From an uncultured Clostridia bacterium (GTDB lineage: Bacteria > Bacillota > Clostridia > TANB77 > CAG-508): a stretch of DNA of 64,000 nt. The stretch lies in NCBI GenBank assembly GCA_934130355.1, contig CAKOXV010000008.1:1-64000 (forward strand), given 5' to 3'. A program made the position numbers and the translations under genes. Shown here piece after piece: positions 33,327 to 43,198 of the stretch. Position 1 is the stretch's first letter. Every line of letters begins with the position of its first letter. Under the pieces are notes generated by a model, which was given only the letters and a program-made list of their open reading frames with translations, ran no database searches and was not told the DNA's origin.

Positions 33327-34625
33327 TTATGCATTATTTTCATTTTTATAAACTTTTACTTTTAGAATTCTTTTGTCTTCATATTCTTCAATTTTAAAAA
33401 TTAATTCGTCTGTTTCTATTATTGGATTTTCTTCTTCTGTTGGAATTCTACCCAATTCTTCTTGTAAATATCCTGACAATGTATCATAATCACCTTCTGG
33501 AATATTTGATTTTATCAATTTGTTTACTTCATAAATTGGCATACTTCCAGATAGAACATAAGTATTTTCATCTATTTTTTCATACTCTTCTTCTATGTCA
33601 TCATATTCATCAAAAATGTCTCCAACTATTTCTTCTAATATGTCTTCCATTGTTACAAGACCAGCTGTTCCACCATATTCATCTACTATTATTGCAATAT
33701 GTTTTTTATTTTTTTGAAGTTCTTTAAATAATTCATTTATAAGTTTATTTTGTGAAACAAAATATGCTTCTTTCATTATATTTTTAATTTTAAATGTTTT
33801 CTTATTAATGTTTTTTATTATATCTTTAACATACAAAACACCTTTTATTTCATCAATAGTTTCATCATATACTGGTATTCTGCTATGTTTGCAATCATCT
33901 TTTATTATTTCTTCTAGTAACTCTCCTGCACTCATATTTATATCAACTGCAAACATATCTGTTCTATGTGTCATTATTTCTGAAACTGTTTTGTCATTAA
34001 ATTCAAATACATTATTTAATAACTCTTTTTCCTCTTCTTTGATTGTACCATTTTCTTCTCCTTGGTCAATCATCATTTTTATTTCTTCTTCTGTGACAAC
34101 TTCCTCATCATTTTCATTAACACCAAATAGTTTTGAAATTGCATTTGTTGTCACTGTTAAAAGTTTTACAAATGGTGAAGTTATTATTGATATTGCTCTT
34201 ATTATTCCTATTGTTCCAAAAGCTATTTTTTCATAATTTTTCATAGCAAGTCTTTTTGGAACTAATTCTCCAAATATTATTGTAAAGAATGATAATATTA
34301 TTGTTATTAATATTATTGATATACTTTTCCATACACCAATTCCTAGTGGTATTAAATCATTTAATGTTGGTGCAATTAATGCTGCAAAAGTGTCTGACGC
34401 AAATGCACTTGATAAAAATCCCGCAAGTGTTATCCCTATTTGTATTGTTGACAAAAACTTGCTTGGATTTTCTAGCATTTTTTGTATTTGTTTTGCTTTT
34501 TTGTTTCCTTCTTTTGCTTGTTTTTCTATTTTATTATCATTTAAAGAAATAAATGCAATTTCGCTTGCTGCAAAAAATGCATTTAATCCTATCAGTATTA
34601 CTAATACTAATATTTGTATTAACAT
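33327..34625 (-). CDS. CNNM/CBS/CorC-type membrane protein (hemolysin family)
   Basis: A 432-residue protein of the HlyC/CorC (UPF0053) family. The N-terminal CNNM domain has four membrane segments (LNAFFAASEIAFISL, QIGITLAGFLSSAFAS, IIFGELVPKRLAM). Two CBS domains follow (VSEIMTHRTDMFAVD, then IAIIVDEYGGTAGLVTMEDILEEIVGDI). The C-terminal CorC_HlyC domain starts about 345. The family is tied to Mg/Na or Co transport; haemolytic activity is a historical name. RBS AAAAGGAG. It follows the response-regulator gene by 17 nt, probably one transcript. Confidence 0.92.
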   Translation of the reverse strand: MLIQILVLVILIGLNAFFAASEIAFISLNDNKIEKQAKEGNKKAKQIQKMLENPSKFLSTIQIGITLAGFLSSAFASDTFAALIAPTLNDLIPLGIGVWKSISIILITIILSFFTIIFGELVPKRLAMKNYEKIAFGTIGIIRAISIITSPFVKLLTVTTNAISKLFGVNENDEEVVTEEEIKMMIDQGEENGTIKEEEKELLNNVFEFNDKTVSEIMTHRTDMFAVDINMSAGELLEEIIKDDCKHSRIPVYDETIDEIKGVLYVKDIIKNINKKTFKIKNIMKEAYFVSQNKLINELFKELQKNKKHIAIIVDEYGGTAGLVTMEDILEEIVGDIFDEYDDIEEEYEKIDENTYVLSGSMPIYEVNKLIKSNIPEGDYDTLSGYLQEELGRIPTEEENPIIETDELIFKIEEYEDKRILKVKVYKNENNA

Positions 34626-34641
34626 TTACACATACTCCTTT

Positions 34642-35568
34642 TTATAGTTGCCTTCTATCTATTGCATAGCTACTTCCCATTATAGATTTTGCTAGATGTT
34701 TTACTTGTGCTCCTACTTCTCCTATTTCTAGTATATTGGCAAATCTTCCTTTTTCGCCAATTACAACACCAATTGATATAGATGTTAAAGGAAATTGTTC
34801 TATTACACCTTTTCTATTTGCTACTTCTATATATCCTTTTTCTAAATCATCTTCTGTAAAAAATCTAGTTACTTCTTTATCAAATGTTGCCACTATTTCT
34901 TGGCACAATGCATCTACATCTATTGATGGCACAATTGCCACAAAATCGTCTCCACCAATATGTCCTATAAATGCTCCTTCTGCAAAAGTGCTATGTACAC
35001 ATTTTAATATTGTTTGAGCTGTAAATTCTATTATTTGGTCCCCTTTCAAGAAACCATACACGTCATTATATGCCTTGAAATTATCTAGGTCCAAATATAA
35101 TACCGCAAATTCACTATTATTTGATATTCTCTTTTTCAATTCAGCATGTATCTGAACATTTCCAGGCAATCCTGTTAATGCACTTATTCTTCTGTTTATA
35201 GCTAATAATCTATTTAAATTTTTAATAGTATAGTATAAATAATCTGCATCAACAGGTTTTTTTATATAATATTCCACTGATTCTCTTAATACTTCTAATC
35301 TATGTTCTCTATCAGCATTTGATGATACTACTATTATCGGTGTTATTTTGTTATCTTCGTCTGTTCTAATTTTTTTGCAAATGTCAACAACATTTCTGTT
35401 TGTTGCATCTTCATTAATTACTATTAGAAATGGAATATTTTTTAATGCTACATCAATTTCTCTTGTTTTTACTCCTATAAATTTAAACTCTGGTTCATTC
35501 TTGAATAATTCTTTGAATATTGGTAATGATGATTCATCATCATCTATTATATATATCTCTTGTGTCAT
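34642..35568 (-). CDS. Response regulator-like diguanylate cyclase (GGDEF)
   Basis: A 308-residue protein. Residues 1-120 form a receiver fold with the acidic pocket IIDDDE (8-12) and a Lys in YIKKPVD. Where the phosphoacceptor Asp should be (end of strand 3, LIVINED) there is Asn52, so phosphorylation is doubtful. A GGDEF domain follows (130-300). ALTGLPGN starts the domain, YLDLDNFKAYNDVYG carries the metal Asp, and the signature is GGDDF near 206, an accepted variant. It should make cyclic di-GMP in the cytoplasm. It follows the Ig-like membrane protein by 9 nt. Confidence 0.88.
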   Translation of the reverse strand: MTQEIYIIDDDESSLPIFKELFKNEPEFKFIGVKTREIDVALKNIPFLIVINEDATNRNVVDICKKIRTDEDNKITPIIVVSSNADREHRLEVLRESVEYYIKKPVDADYLYYTIKNLNRLLAINRRISALTGLPGNVQIHAELKKRISNNSEFAVLYLDLDNFKAYNDVYGFLKGDQIIEFTAQTILKCVHSTFAEGAFIGHIGGDDFVAIVPSIDVDALCQEIVATFDKEVTRFFTEDDLEKGYIEVANRKGVIEQFPLTSISIGVVIGEKGRFANILEIGEVGAQVKHLAKSIMGSSYAIDRRQL

Positions 35569-35577
35569 ATTATTCTC

Positions 35578-36531
35578 CTATTTATTATTAAATTTTATTC
35601 TTCGAGTTTTTTGTAAATCATTTACATTTGTTACTGTTACTATAATTCTGTTTTCTTCTCCTTCTGTCATTACAACTTCTGCATGATATTTTTTCTGATT
35701 TACTTCTATGACTTGTTTTTCTCCTCCATTATGTGTTATTTCTATTGTTTTAATATTTTCATCATCTTCTGCATCTATAACAAATGTTGCTTTATCATTT
35801 ACTAATTGTGATTGTACATTTAATGTTGGTTCTGTATCTCCTACTACTATTGTAGTTTTTTCGGTTTTTCCTCCATTTATGCCAACAACTTCTAATTTTA
35901 ATGTGTGTTTTCCTTTTGGAGCATTTAAAGTTCCTTCATATTTGATTTTTCCAACTTCTATTTTATTTACTTCTCCATCATCCCAACTATATTGTACATA
36001 TTCAATGTTTTCTTCACATGTTGCGATTATTTTTACACCATTTTCTACTGCTTCTAAATTTATTACTGGCAAATTTGCTACTGTATAGCTTTCTTCAAGT
36101 CGACTTGTTTGTCCACTATTATCTGTTGCTGTTACAGTTAATTTGTTTGTTCCTCCCATTAAATCTAATGTTTTAGTTATTGTTTTATTATCCCTTCCAT
36201 CTATCATGGATTCTTCGCCATCATTCCATTTATAAGTTAGTGTTTTTATTCCTCTTATATGTGTAACAGTTATTTTTAATGTTTTACCATCTTCACTTTT
36301 TTCAATACTTATATTAGGTTTTATTTTTGCTTCTGCTGAAGCATTTATCTTTTTATTTGCATATATAGCACCAGTTATCGCACAAATTCCTAATATTATT
36401 ATACTTATTGCGAAAAATATAACTATTACATTTGTAGGTACTGTTTTTTTATTTTTGTTTTTGTCCTTAAATTTTACTTTTGTATCTTGTTTTACTATAT
36501 TATCTTCTCCTGTGACTAATATCTGATTCAC
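35578..36531 (-). CDS. Membrane-anchored protein with three Ig-like repeats
   Basis: A 317-residue protein with a cytoplasmic Lys-rich head (1-30), one membrane helix (about 32-57) and three extracellular beta-sandwich repeats of ~80 residues. Each has a Tyr-x-Trp/His-x-Asp/Asn-Gly type core: YKWNDGEE, YSWDDGEV and THNGGEK. Such repeats resemble bacterial Ig-like (Big-type) or fibronectin-like domains. It is probably a surface or signalling partner of the downstream response regulator-GGDEF protein (gap 9 nt), but this is inferred from spacing. No enzymatic motif. Confidence 0.7.
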   Translation of the reverse strand: MNQILVTGEDNIVKQDTKVKFKDKNKNKKTVPTNVIVIFFAISIIILGICAITGAIYANKKINASAEAKIKPNISIEKSEDGKTLKITVTHIRGIKTLTYKWNDGEESMIDGRDNKTITKTLDLMGGTNKLTVTATDNSGQTSRLEESYTVANLPVINLEAVENGVKIIATCEENIEYVQYSWDDGEVNKIEVGKIKYEGTLNAPKGKHTLKLEVVGINGGKTEKTTIVVGDTEPTLNVQSQLVNDKATFVIDAEDDENIKTIEITHNGGEKQVIEVNQKKYHAEVVMTEGEENRIIVTVTNVNDLQKTRRIKFNNK

Positions 36532-36636
36532 GAAATCACCCCATTATTAATTTATATTTCTGATTATATCATAAGCATTTTTAGTTGTAAATATTTATTT
36601 ATAAAAAGATTTTGCTAATTATTACTAGTTAATATC

Positions 36637-37002
36637 CTCAAAATTTTGCTTACTCCCAAAGGCATTCCAGCACCCTTAAGCCTATACATATATATTGAAA
36701 ACATTTCAAATTTTGGACAAGCTAAACTTTCGTATAAAATCTAAAAGTACACTCCGAGCCTCTCTCACTTAGTCCAAAAATGAATATGTTACTATGTAAT
36801 AAGGCAAAGACCCCCGACGAAGACCCTAGCTATGTTTTTGCCATGGAATAGTAATATATTCATTTTTGACGTGAGCATTCCTCGTTTTGTACTTTAAGAT
36901 TTTCTATACTCAAGTTTAGATGCACAAAATTTTCCATTATTCAATATATATGTATAGGCTTAAGGGTGCTGGAATGCCTTGAGGAATAAGAGAAATTTTG
37001 AG
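36637..37002. repeat. Long-hairpin repeat element, copy 1
   Basis: A 366-bp quasi-palindrome. The outer arm CTCAAAATTT (36637-36646) faces AAATTTTGAG (36993-37002). A perfect 39-bp stem follows (36661-36699 with 36940-36978). Weaker dyad symmetry continues inward to an apical loop near 36811-36825. The interior (36700-36939) is over 90% identical to copy 2 (47184-47426) read on the opposite strand. No ORF, tRNA or protein signature. It lies past the adhesin stop and beyond the upstream end of the Ig-like gene. Confidence 0.85.
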
Positions 37003-37019
37003 AACATAAAAAAATAAGA

Positions 37020-37039
37020 CAATAGTTATCTAACTATTG
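37020..37039 (-). terminator. Terminator after the adhesin gene
   Basis: CAATAGTTA (37020-37028) pairs with TAACTATTG (37031-37039); on the minus strand it is followed by a T-rich run. Confidence 0.75.
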
Positions 37040-37053
37040 CCCTATTTTATTAA

Positions 37054-40000
37054 TTACAATACAAATTTTTTAATTAAGAAAACTCCTACTGCAACTACTG
37101 CTAATAATCCTAATGTTAATGTGAAATATGTTTTAGCTGCACCTGTTGATACTGTTAATATTACTTTTGCTATATCAATATCATCTTCACCATCTTTTTG
37201 GTTGTCTGGTGTTGAATCTCTATCTGGTACATCATATTCATTTTTATCTTCAGAAATTTCAGCTGTATTTGTTTTTAATGCTAGATTATCTGCTCCATTT
37301 ATCCATGTAAGTATTACTTCTACAGTTCTTCTTTCTCCTGGTTGTAATAATACGTTTTCTAATTGTCTTGTAGAAATAACATTATTTCCTTCATCAGTCC
37401 ATTCTGGATTGTCTTCAGCTTCAAATCTTAATCCTTCTGGTATGTAATCTGTTATTTCTGTAGCATATCCTGGAATATCTCCTTCATTTATAATAGTAAT
37501 TCCATATCCAAATTTTACAGTAACTTTGTTAAGTTTCTTTTTGTGTAATTCTACTTTTACTACTGGTTCTGGATCTTCATATCCATTATATCCTGTTTCA
37601 GTTACAGTCTTTTTACCATCTTCTATTACAATTACTTTTGATACGAATTTTAATAATGCTAAATCAAAATATTCTACTTTAACATTTTCTATGTCTTGAT
37701 CATCTTCGCCTTCATTCCATTCACCTGGTACTGAGTCTTTGTCATTTACAGGTTGGTTGTTTTCGTCTCTATCATCTGATATTTGTGCATAGTTTGTTAT
37801 TATTACTGTGTTTGAACCTGGGTCTTTTACTTCAAATGCTATTTTTATATCTCTATAATCTAAAGTAGTACCATCATAAGCTTTTATTAAATTATTTTCT
37901 CCATTTTCTTTTGCTAAATATGTTGTTTTTACACTTACTGCTTCTTCTAAGTTTTGAGTTTCGTTTCCATTTTTGTCATACATTTTCCACATATACTCAA
38001 CATTTGTTGAATTCTCTGGTAAATATTTCAAATATGTTGGGATATCATCTGTTATTTCATTTGCATATCCTGATATTTCACCTTCATTGTAAATTCTTAA
38101 TGTATATATTACTGTATCACCTACATGAACTGTTAATGGTGTTTTATCATGTTCATATCTAATATTTCCATTCTCATTTTTTACTTCTGGAACTCTTGTT
38201 GTAACTTCTTTGTCTTGCACTTGTGTTATGAATTTTCTTAATGCTAAGTCAAATTCTCTTACATATACTTTTTCAAAGTCGTCATCATCTTCATTTCCAG
38301 GTATATATGTTTTATCCATCTCATCATCTTTATATGAAGGTAAGTTTTCATCATCTGGTAAATATTTTTTGCTTACCATATTATCAGATGTTGAGTCTAT
38401 ATCTTTTGGTACTGTGTTACCATTATATTGATATTCTGATATTTCTGCTATATTTGTTTGATTTTGTTTTAATGGTGCTTTTTCTGAAATCATACATTCA
38501 ATTTGTACATCATAGTAATCTAATTTATCTCCACCATCAAAAGCTTTTAATTCTTTATCGGCTAAATATTTTGTTTTTACTATTCTTCCATCTTCTGAAA
38601 CAACCCATCCATATTTTGTATTTATTTCACTGTCTTTTACAAATTTTAAATATGGTGGTAAATAATCTGTTATTTCACTTGCGAATCCATCTATGCTTCC
38701 TTCATTATATGCTCTTATTGTATATACTATTTTATCTCCAACTTGAACAGATACTGGTTTTTTAGGATGTGTATATATAGCTGTCTTTTCTCCATTTTTT
38801 AATCCTGTTACATCAACTATTGGTTCTCTTATATATTTTCCTTTTTCATCTTTTAATTCTGTTTCATTTATTGCTGTTATAAATTTTCTTAAACTTAAGT
38901 CAAAATATTTTAATTGAACTCTTTCGATATCTTGATCATCTTCTCCATCAATCCATTCATCTGGTGTTGAGTCAATGTCATCTATATCTTTTCCGTTTTC
39001 GTCACTATCATCTGAAATTTGTGCATAGTTTACTAAAACTCTACTTGATGTTGCTTGTTCAACTACTCTACACAATATTTGTGCATCTAAATAGTCAGGA
39101 TTTTCATCAGTAATTTCTCCTTCTTTATTTAATGCATATAATAGATTTGCTTTGTAATTTGGGTCTCCTTCTTCTGCATTAAGTTCAGCACCATTTCCTT
39201 TTGCATACCAAGTTGTTGTTACAACTTGTCTTCCATCTGCATCTAATCCCTCTAAATTCCAAATACCATTATATTCTTCATTTTCTATTACAAATTCTAA
39301 TCCAATTGGTAATGTATCTTTAATTTTGCTTGCATATCCATTAACTTCTCCTTCATTATATACTCTTATTGTATATAGTACATAATCTCCTGGTTCTACT
39401 GTTAATGCTGCTTTATCATCTTGTTCATAAGTAATTTTTCCTGTTTCTGGATTTATTGATTTTACAACTGGTGCTCTTAAATATTTTCCGTCTTTATTTC
39501 CTGTATCTGTGATGTATTCTCCATCTTCTATTGTTTGATCTTTGCTTATTGCAGCTATATGTTTAAATAATGCTAAGTCAAACTTTTTAATTACTGGCAT
39601 TATTATAAGTTTTTCAAAGTCATCATCATCTTGATTTCCTTCATAGAAATAGTCATTTCTTGTTAAATCATCAGTTGTTGTACTTCCTTTGTAGTCTTCC
39701 ATATTGTTTTTATCTACATTTGGTTTTGTTTCTGGTTGAGAATCTCTATCTATCTCATCATCAGCATTATAATCTGCATCTATCCATGCTACATTTGTTA
39801 ATACAATTGATTTTTTACTATCTGGTTCTTGTGCTACTTTACATTTTAGCTCAATTATTTCATAATCTAATTCTCCTGCAAATGGTTGTAAGTTTTGAGC
39901 TGGTATTTCAGCAGTATTTACAATTGTTAGCACAATTTGATTTAATGATGTGTTATATGATACAGTATAAGTATTTCTTTCATTTTCATTTTTGTCTTTT

Positions 40001-41589
40001 GATTTTATTTGTACTGCTGTATTTGTTGCATTTACCAATCCAGTAGGTAATTGATCAATTATACGAGTTGCATATCCAGTTTTATTTCCTTCATTAAATA
40101 TTCTAATTTGATATGTAACTTCATCTTTGTCTTCTACAACTACAGGATCTTTTCTGTGGTTATAAGTTGCTGTTGTACCTGTTAAAAGTGAGTCTAAAGA
40201 TACATTTTCTGTATTTCTTGCATTTGGAATTGTTTTTGCAACTCCATTTGCATCACTTAATCCAACTATATATTTTCTTAAAGCTAAATCAAATTCTCCT
40301 GGCTTAGATATTAATTCAACATCTAATTCTTTTGGATCTTCTATAACTTCTACTAATGGTTGTTCAGAATTTAATGTTATTTTTCCATCTTCTGCTTCTG
40401 TACCATCTAACCATAGTTTTTTGGTTATTGTTTTATATTGAATTTTTACTGATACTTTTACATTTTCAACTAGACTTCTTGGTACACTTATATAAAATCC
40501 TTCTGTCATTCCTACTAAGTCTTTTTCTGTTTTATCAAGTTTATTACCATCTTTGTCTGTGTATATATAATCTGTTTCTTTTGTTAATGTTGTATTTTGA
40601 TTTGAAACAGAGATTTGAATATCATATCCTAAATCATTATTTTTTTCTATTACTATTGGTCCAATCAAATAGTTTGTTTGGTTTCTAACCATATCTACTA
40701 TATAGCTTTGATTTTCTTTTTTTAGTCCATCTGTTTTTACACTTGCTGGTGCAGAATCAACTTTGTAGCTATTTTCTGCTGTATATTGATTTGCTCCACT
40801 TTGTGCAGAATTTATCAAATATTTATATACATCCATTGCCATAGCATTTCTAGATTCACTTACTGTATTTAATGTTGTGTAATTTCCATTGTTTAATGCT
40901 ATATTTAACCAGTTTGAACGTGTTAAATAATTATAACGGTCATTGTTTGTGAAATACCATACAGCCATTTTTTGGATTGCTATTATATCTTTTTCTGTTA
41001 ATGGATCTCCATCAGGATAATATTCACTAGTTTCTTTATTGTAGTATAATATTTGACCACCATTTTCTTGTGATAATATTCCTACTTGTTCTAAGAATTC
41101 TTTTATATTTGTTTTTCCTGGTATATAGAAATTATCAAATAGCCATAATAATTGTCTATATTGGCTTCCTTCTGGATTTAACAAAGTTTTTATCATGTCA
41201 TTCTCATCATTTTGTAAATTATCTAATAATGAATTTCTTTCTGTTTGAATATCATAATATAATTCATAACTAAGAATTTTACTTTGATCCCCTTGAGTTC
41301 CATCAGTTCCAAACCACGTTTTTCCATAATCTGCATTTACACAATATAAGTTTCTTTGTGTTTCACTTACATCTGCAGTATTTTCTGAATTATATGACAT
41401 TATATTCCATATATATTTTCCTGCATTGTTTGGGTCACCAATTCCATATCCAGTACCACTCAAATCTGTTGCTGTTAAATTTACATATAATGGTGTTTCA
41501 GCAGTACGTGCATAAGTTATTAATTGATTAGCGATAAATCCTCCAATTATTAGTAATATAATTAGTATACTTATTATTCTCTTTTTCAC
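37054..41589 (-). CDS. Large surface protein: thioester domain plus five DUF11-like repeats
   Basis: A 1511-residue exported protein. The signal peptide covers about residues 1-28. Residues 35-290 resemble a thioester (TQXA-type) adhesion domain, with Cys83 in NLYCVNADYG and Gln206 in IQKMAVWYF as the probable thioester pair. Five repeats of ~200 residues start with FDL(A/S)L(R/F/L)K near 430, 667, 893, 1110 and 1306. Each has a YTIRIYNEGE-GYA-I-D-LP core and ends in DGEDDQDIE-like acidic runs. A C-terminal membrane helix is followed by KKFVL; no LPXTG. GTG 41589 is preferred because AGGAGAG lies eight nt before it; an ATG two codons earlier is too close. A host-contact role is inferred. Confidence 0.82.
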   Translation of the reverse strand: MKKRIISILIILLIIGGFIANQLITYARTAETPLYVNLTATDLSGTGYGIGDPNNAGKYIWNIMSYNSENTADVSETQRNLYCVNADYGKTWFGTDGTQGDQSKILSYELYYDIQTERNSLLDNLQNDENDMIKTLLNPEGSQYRQLLWLFDNFYIPGKTNIKEFLEQVGILSQENGGQILYYNKETSEYYPDGDPLTEKDIIAIQKMAVWYFTNNDRYNYLTRSNWLNIALNNGNYTTLNTVSESRNAMAMDVYKYLINSAQSGANQYTAENSYKVDSAPASVKTDGLKKENQSYIVDMVRNQTNYLIGPIVIEKNNDLGYDIQISVSNQNTTLTKETDYIYTDKDGNKLDKTEKDLVGMTEGFYISVPRSLVENVKVSVKIQYKTITKKLWLDGTEAEDGKITLNSEQPLVEVIEDPKELDVELISKPGEFDLALRKYIVGLSDANGVAKTIPNARNTENVSLDSLLTGTTATYNHRKDPVVVEDKDEVTYQIRIFNEGNKTGYATRIIDQLPTGLVNATNTAVQIKSKDKNENERNTYTVSYNTSLNQIVLTIVNTAEIPAQNLQPFAGELDYEIIELKCKVAQEPDSKKSIVLTNVAWIDADYNADDEIDRDSQPETKPNVDKNNMEDYKGSTTTDDLTRNDYFYEGNQDDDDFEKLIIMPVIKKFDLALFKHIAAISKDQTIEDGEYITDTGNKDGKYLRAPVVKSINPETGKITYEQDDKAALTVEPGDYVLYTIRVYNEGEVNGYASKIKDTLPIGLEFVIENEEYNGIWNLEGLDADGRQVVTTTWYAKGNGAELNAEEGDPNYKANLLYALNKEGEITDENPDYLDAQILCRVVEQATSSRVLVNYAQISDDSDENGKDIDDIDSTPDEWIDGEDDQDIERVQLKYFDLSLRKFITAINETELKDEKGKYIREPIVDVTGLKNGEKTAIYTHPKKPVSVQVGDKIVYTIRAYNEGSIDGFASEITDYLPPYLKFVKDSEINTKYGWVVSEDGRIVKTKYLADKELKAFDGGDKLDYYDVQIECMISEKAPLKQNQTNIAEISEYQYNGNTVPKDIDSTSDNMVSKKYLPDDENLPSYKDDEMDKTYIPGNEDDDDFEKVYVREFDLALRKFITQVQDKEVTTRVPEVKNENGNIRYEHDKTPLTVHVGDTVIYTLRIYNEGEISGYANEITDDIPTYLKYLPENSTNVEYMWKMYDKNGNETQNLEEAVSVKTTYLAKENGENNLIKAYDGTTLDYRDIKIAFEVKDPGSNTVIITNYAQISDDRDENNQPVNDKDSVPGEWNEGEDDQDIENVKVEYFDLALLKFVSKVIVIEDGKKTVTETGYNGYEDPEPVVKVELHKKKLNKVTVKFGYGITIINEGDIPGYATEITDYIPEGLRFEAEDNPEWTDEGNNVISTRQLENVLLQPGERRTVEVILTWINGADNLALKTNTAEISEDKNEYDVPDRDSTPDNQKDGEDDIDIAKVILTVSTGAAKTYFTLTLGLLAVVAVGVFLIKKFVL

Positions 41590-41719
41590 TTTCATCTCTC
41601 CTAATAAATATTTTTATACATTATTTATTATACATTTTTTTAGTTATAAAATCAACATTTTTATCATACTTTTTTTTAATTTTCATATATTTTACTAATT
41701 CATTTTTAGGAGGAGTATT

Positions 41720-42973
41720 GTGAAATTATATAAGATTTTAGGAATATTTATTATTTTGACTTTTTCTTTAGGCTGTATTGCTAGTGCAGATGACAAAAAC
41801 GAAGAATTATCACAAAATATTTCTTCACTTATAGAAGTCTCTTCTTCTCCTGTTGAAGAACCAAATATCAATTCTAGAGCTGCCATTATTTATGAGCGTA
41901 CTTCTGGAAAAGTTCTATTTGGAAAAAATGAAAACGAAAAGCGAAAAATGGCTTCAACTACTAAAATTATGACTGCTATAATAGTTCTAGAAAACTCTAA
42001 TTTGAATGATATTGTCACAGTTTCTGCAAAGGCTGCAGATACAGGTGGTTCACGTCTAGGGCTACGTAAAAATGATAAAGTTTCTGTTCGAGATTTACTT
42101 TATGGTCTATTACTTTGTTCTGGAAATGATGCTGCAGTTGCTTTAGCAGAATATGTTAGCGGAAGTGTCACAGAATTTGCTGTTTTAATGAATAGCAAAA
42201 CTACTTCACTAGGATTAACTTCAACACATTTCGTCACTCCACATGGTCTTGATAATGATGAACATTATACAACAGCTTATGAACTTGCAATTATAACAGA
42301 TTATGCTTTAAAACAAAAAGAATTTTGTAAGTATGTAGGAACAAAAAATTATACAGTATCTATAAGCGGAAATCCTAAGAATTTATCTAACACAAACGAA
42401 CTTCTTGGTAATTTATCTGGTGTTTATGGTGTAAAGACTGGATTTACTAATGGTGCTAATCGTTGCCTTGTTACTGCTGTAAAACGTGATAACATGGATT
42501 TAATATGCATAGTTCTTGGAGCAGATACTAAAAAGAATAGGACTCTTGATAGTATCCAGCTAATTGAATATGCTTTTGGAAATTTTAAAATGGTGGATAT
42601 CAGAAAAGAAATTAAAACTGAATTTAATAATTGGAAATCTTGTACTAATTCTGAATTTTTAGTAAATAAAGGTGTTTCAAACAATGTTGATGTAATTCTA
42701 AATGAATTGCCATTTGAATTTTTGCCAGTAAATTGTAATTATATTGATAGTATTAGCATATATATATATTGTGCAACTACTTTAGAAGCCCCATTACAAG
42801 CAAATACTGCTATTGGATATCTTACTGTTAGCGTTCATGGCAAAAATATACTTAGCTTAGATTTGTATAATTCAAATGAAATTTTAAAGAAAAATTCCAA
42901 GGATTTTTTTAAAACTTTACTTCAAAATTATGTTTTTGAGTTAGAGTCCTTATTATACAAAAAAATTCAATAA
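41720..42973 (+). CDS. Serine-type D-Ala-D-Ala carboxypeptidase (S11, DacB/DacF-like)
   Basis: A 417-residue penicillin-binding carboxypeptidase. The signal peptide (1-22) ends at ASADD. Catalytic motifs are STTK (MASTTKIM), SGND (LLCSGNDAAVAL) and KTGF (YGVKTGFTNGA), in order within the S11 domain, followed by a C-terminal beta domain. It trims the terminal D-Ala from peptidoglycan stem peptides, so it may serve vegetative or spore wall maturation. The start is GTG with AGGAGG seven nt upstream. It is plus-strand and divergent from the adhesin gene. Confidence 0.93.
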   Translation: MKLYKILGIFIILTFSLGCIASADDKNEELSQNISSLIEVSSSPVEEPNINSRAAIIYERTSGKVLFGKNENEKRKMASTTKIMTAIIVLENSNLNDIVTVSAKAADTGGSRLGLRKNDKVSVRDLLYGLLLCSGNDAAVALAEYVSGSVTEFAVLMNSKTTSLGLTSTHFVTPHGLDNDEHYTTAYELAIITDYALKQKEFCKYVGTKNYTVSISGNPKNLSNTNELLGNLSGVYGVKTGFTNGANRCLVTAVKRDNMDLICIVLGADTKKNRTLDSIQLIEYAFGNFKMVDIRKEIKTEFNNWKSCTNSEFLVNKGVSNNVDVILNELPFEFLPVNCNYIDSISIYIYCATTLEAPLQANTAIGYLTVSVHGKNILSLDLYNSNEILKKNSKDFFKTLLQNYVFELESLLYKKIQ

Positions 42974-43028
42974 ATCCTTGACAAATAATAAATATTTTGT
43001 TATCATTATTAAGTCATTTAATAATTTT

Positions 43029-43102
43029 GCAGGTATAGTTTAGTGGTAAAACATAACCTTGCCAAGGTTAAGTTACGGGTCCGATTCCCGTTACCTGCTC
43101 CA
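43029..43102 (+). tRNA. tRNA-Gly (GCC)
   Basis: Acceptor GCAGGTA (43029-43035) pairs with TACCTGC (43092-43098). Anticodon GCC is at 43061-43063 in a TAACC/GGTTA stem, T-loop TCCGATT, discriminator T and encoded CCA (43100-43102). Confidence 0.95.
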
Positions 43103-43118
43103 AAATATTTTAATAAAT

Positions 43119-43192
43119 GGCGACATAGCCAAGCGGTAAGGCACGAGTCTGCAAAACTCTGATCCCCGGTCCGAATCCGGGTGTCGCCTCCA
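43119..43192 (+). tRNA. tRNA-Cys (GCA)
   Basis: Acceptor GGCGACA (43119-43125) pairs with TGTCGCC (43182-43188). Anticodon GCA is at 43151-43153, T-loop TCCGAAT, encoded CCA at 43190-43192. It follows tRNA-Gly by 16 nt. Confidence 0.94.
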
Positions 43193-43198
43193 AAAAAG

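Noticed and set aside
37911..40688. Several plus-strand open frames of 70-170 codons antisense to the adhesin gene
   Set aside because: They are Leu/His-rich antisense readings of a repetitive AT-rich gene, with no RBS and no domain.
37054..41589. LPXTG-anchored sortase substrate
   Set aside because: No LPXTG or close variant precedes the terminal helix.
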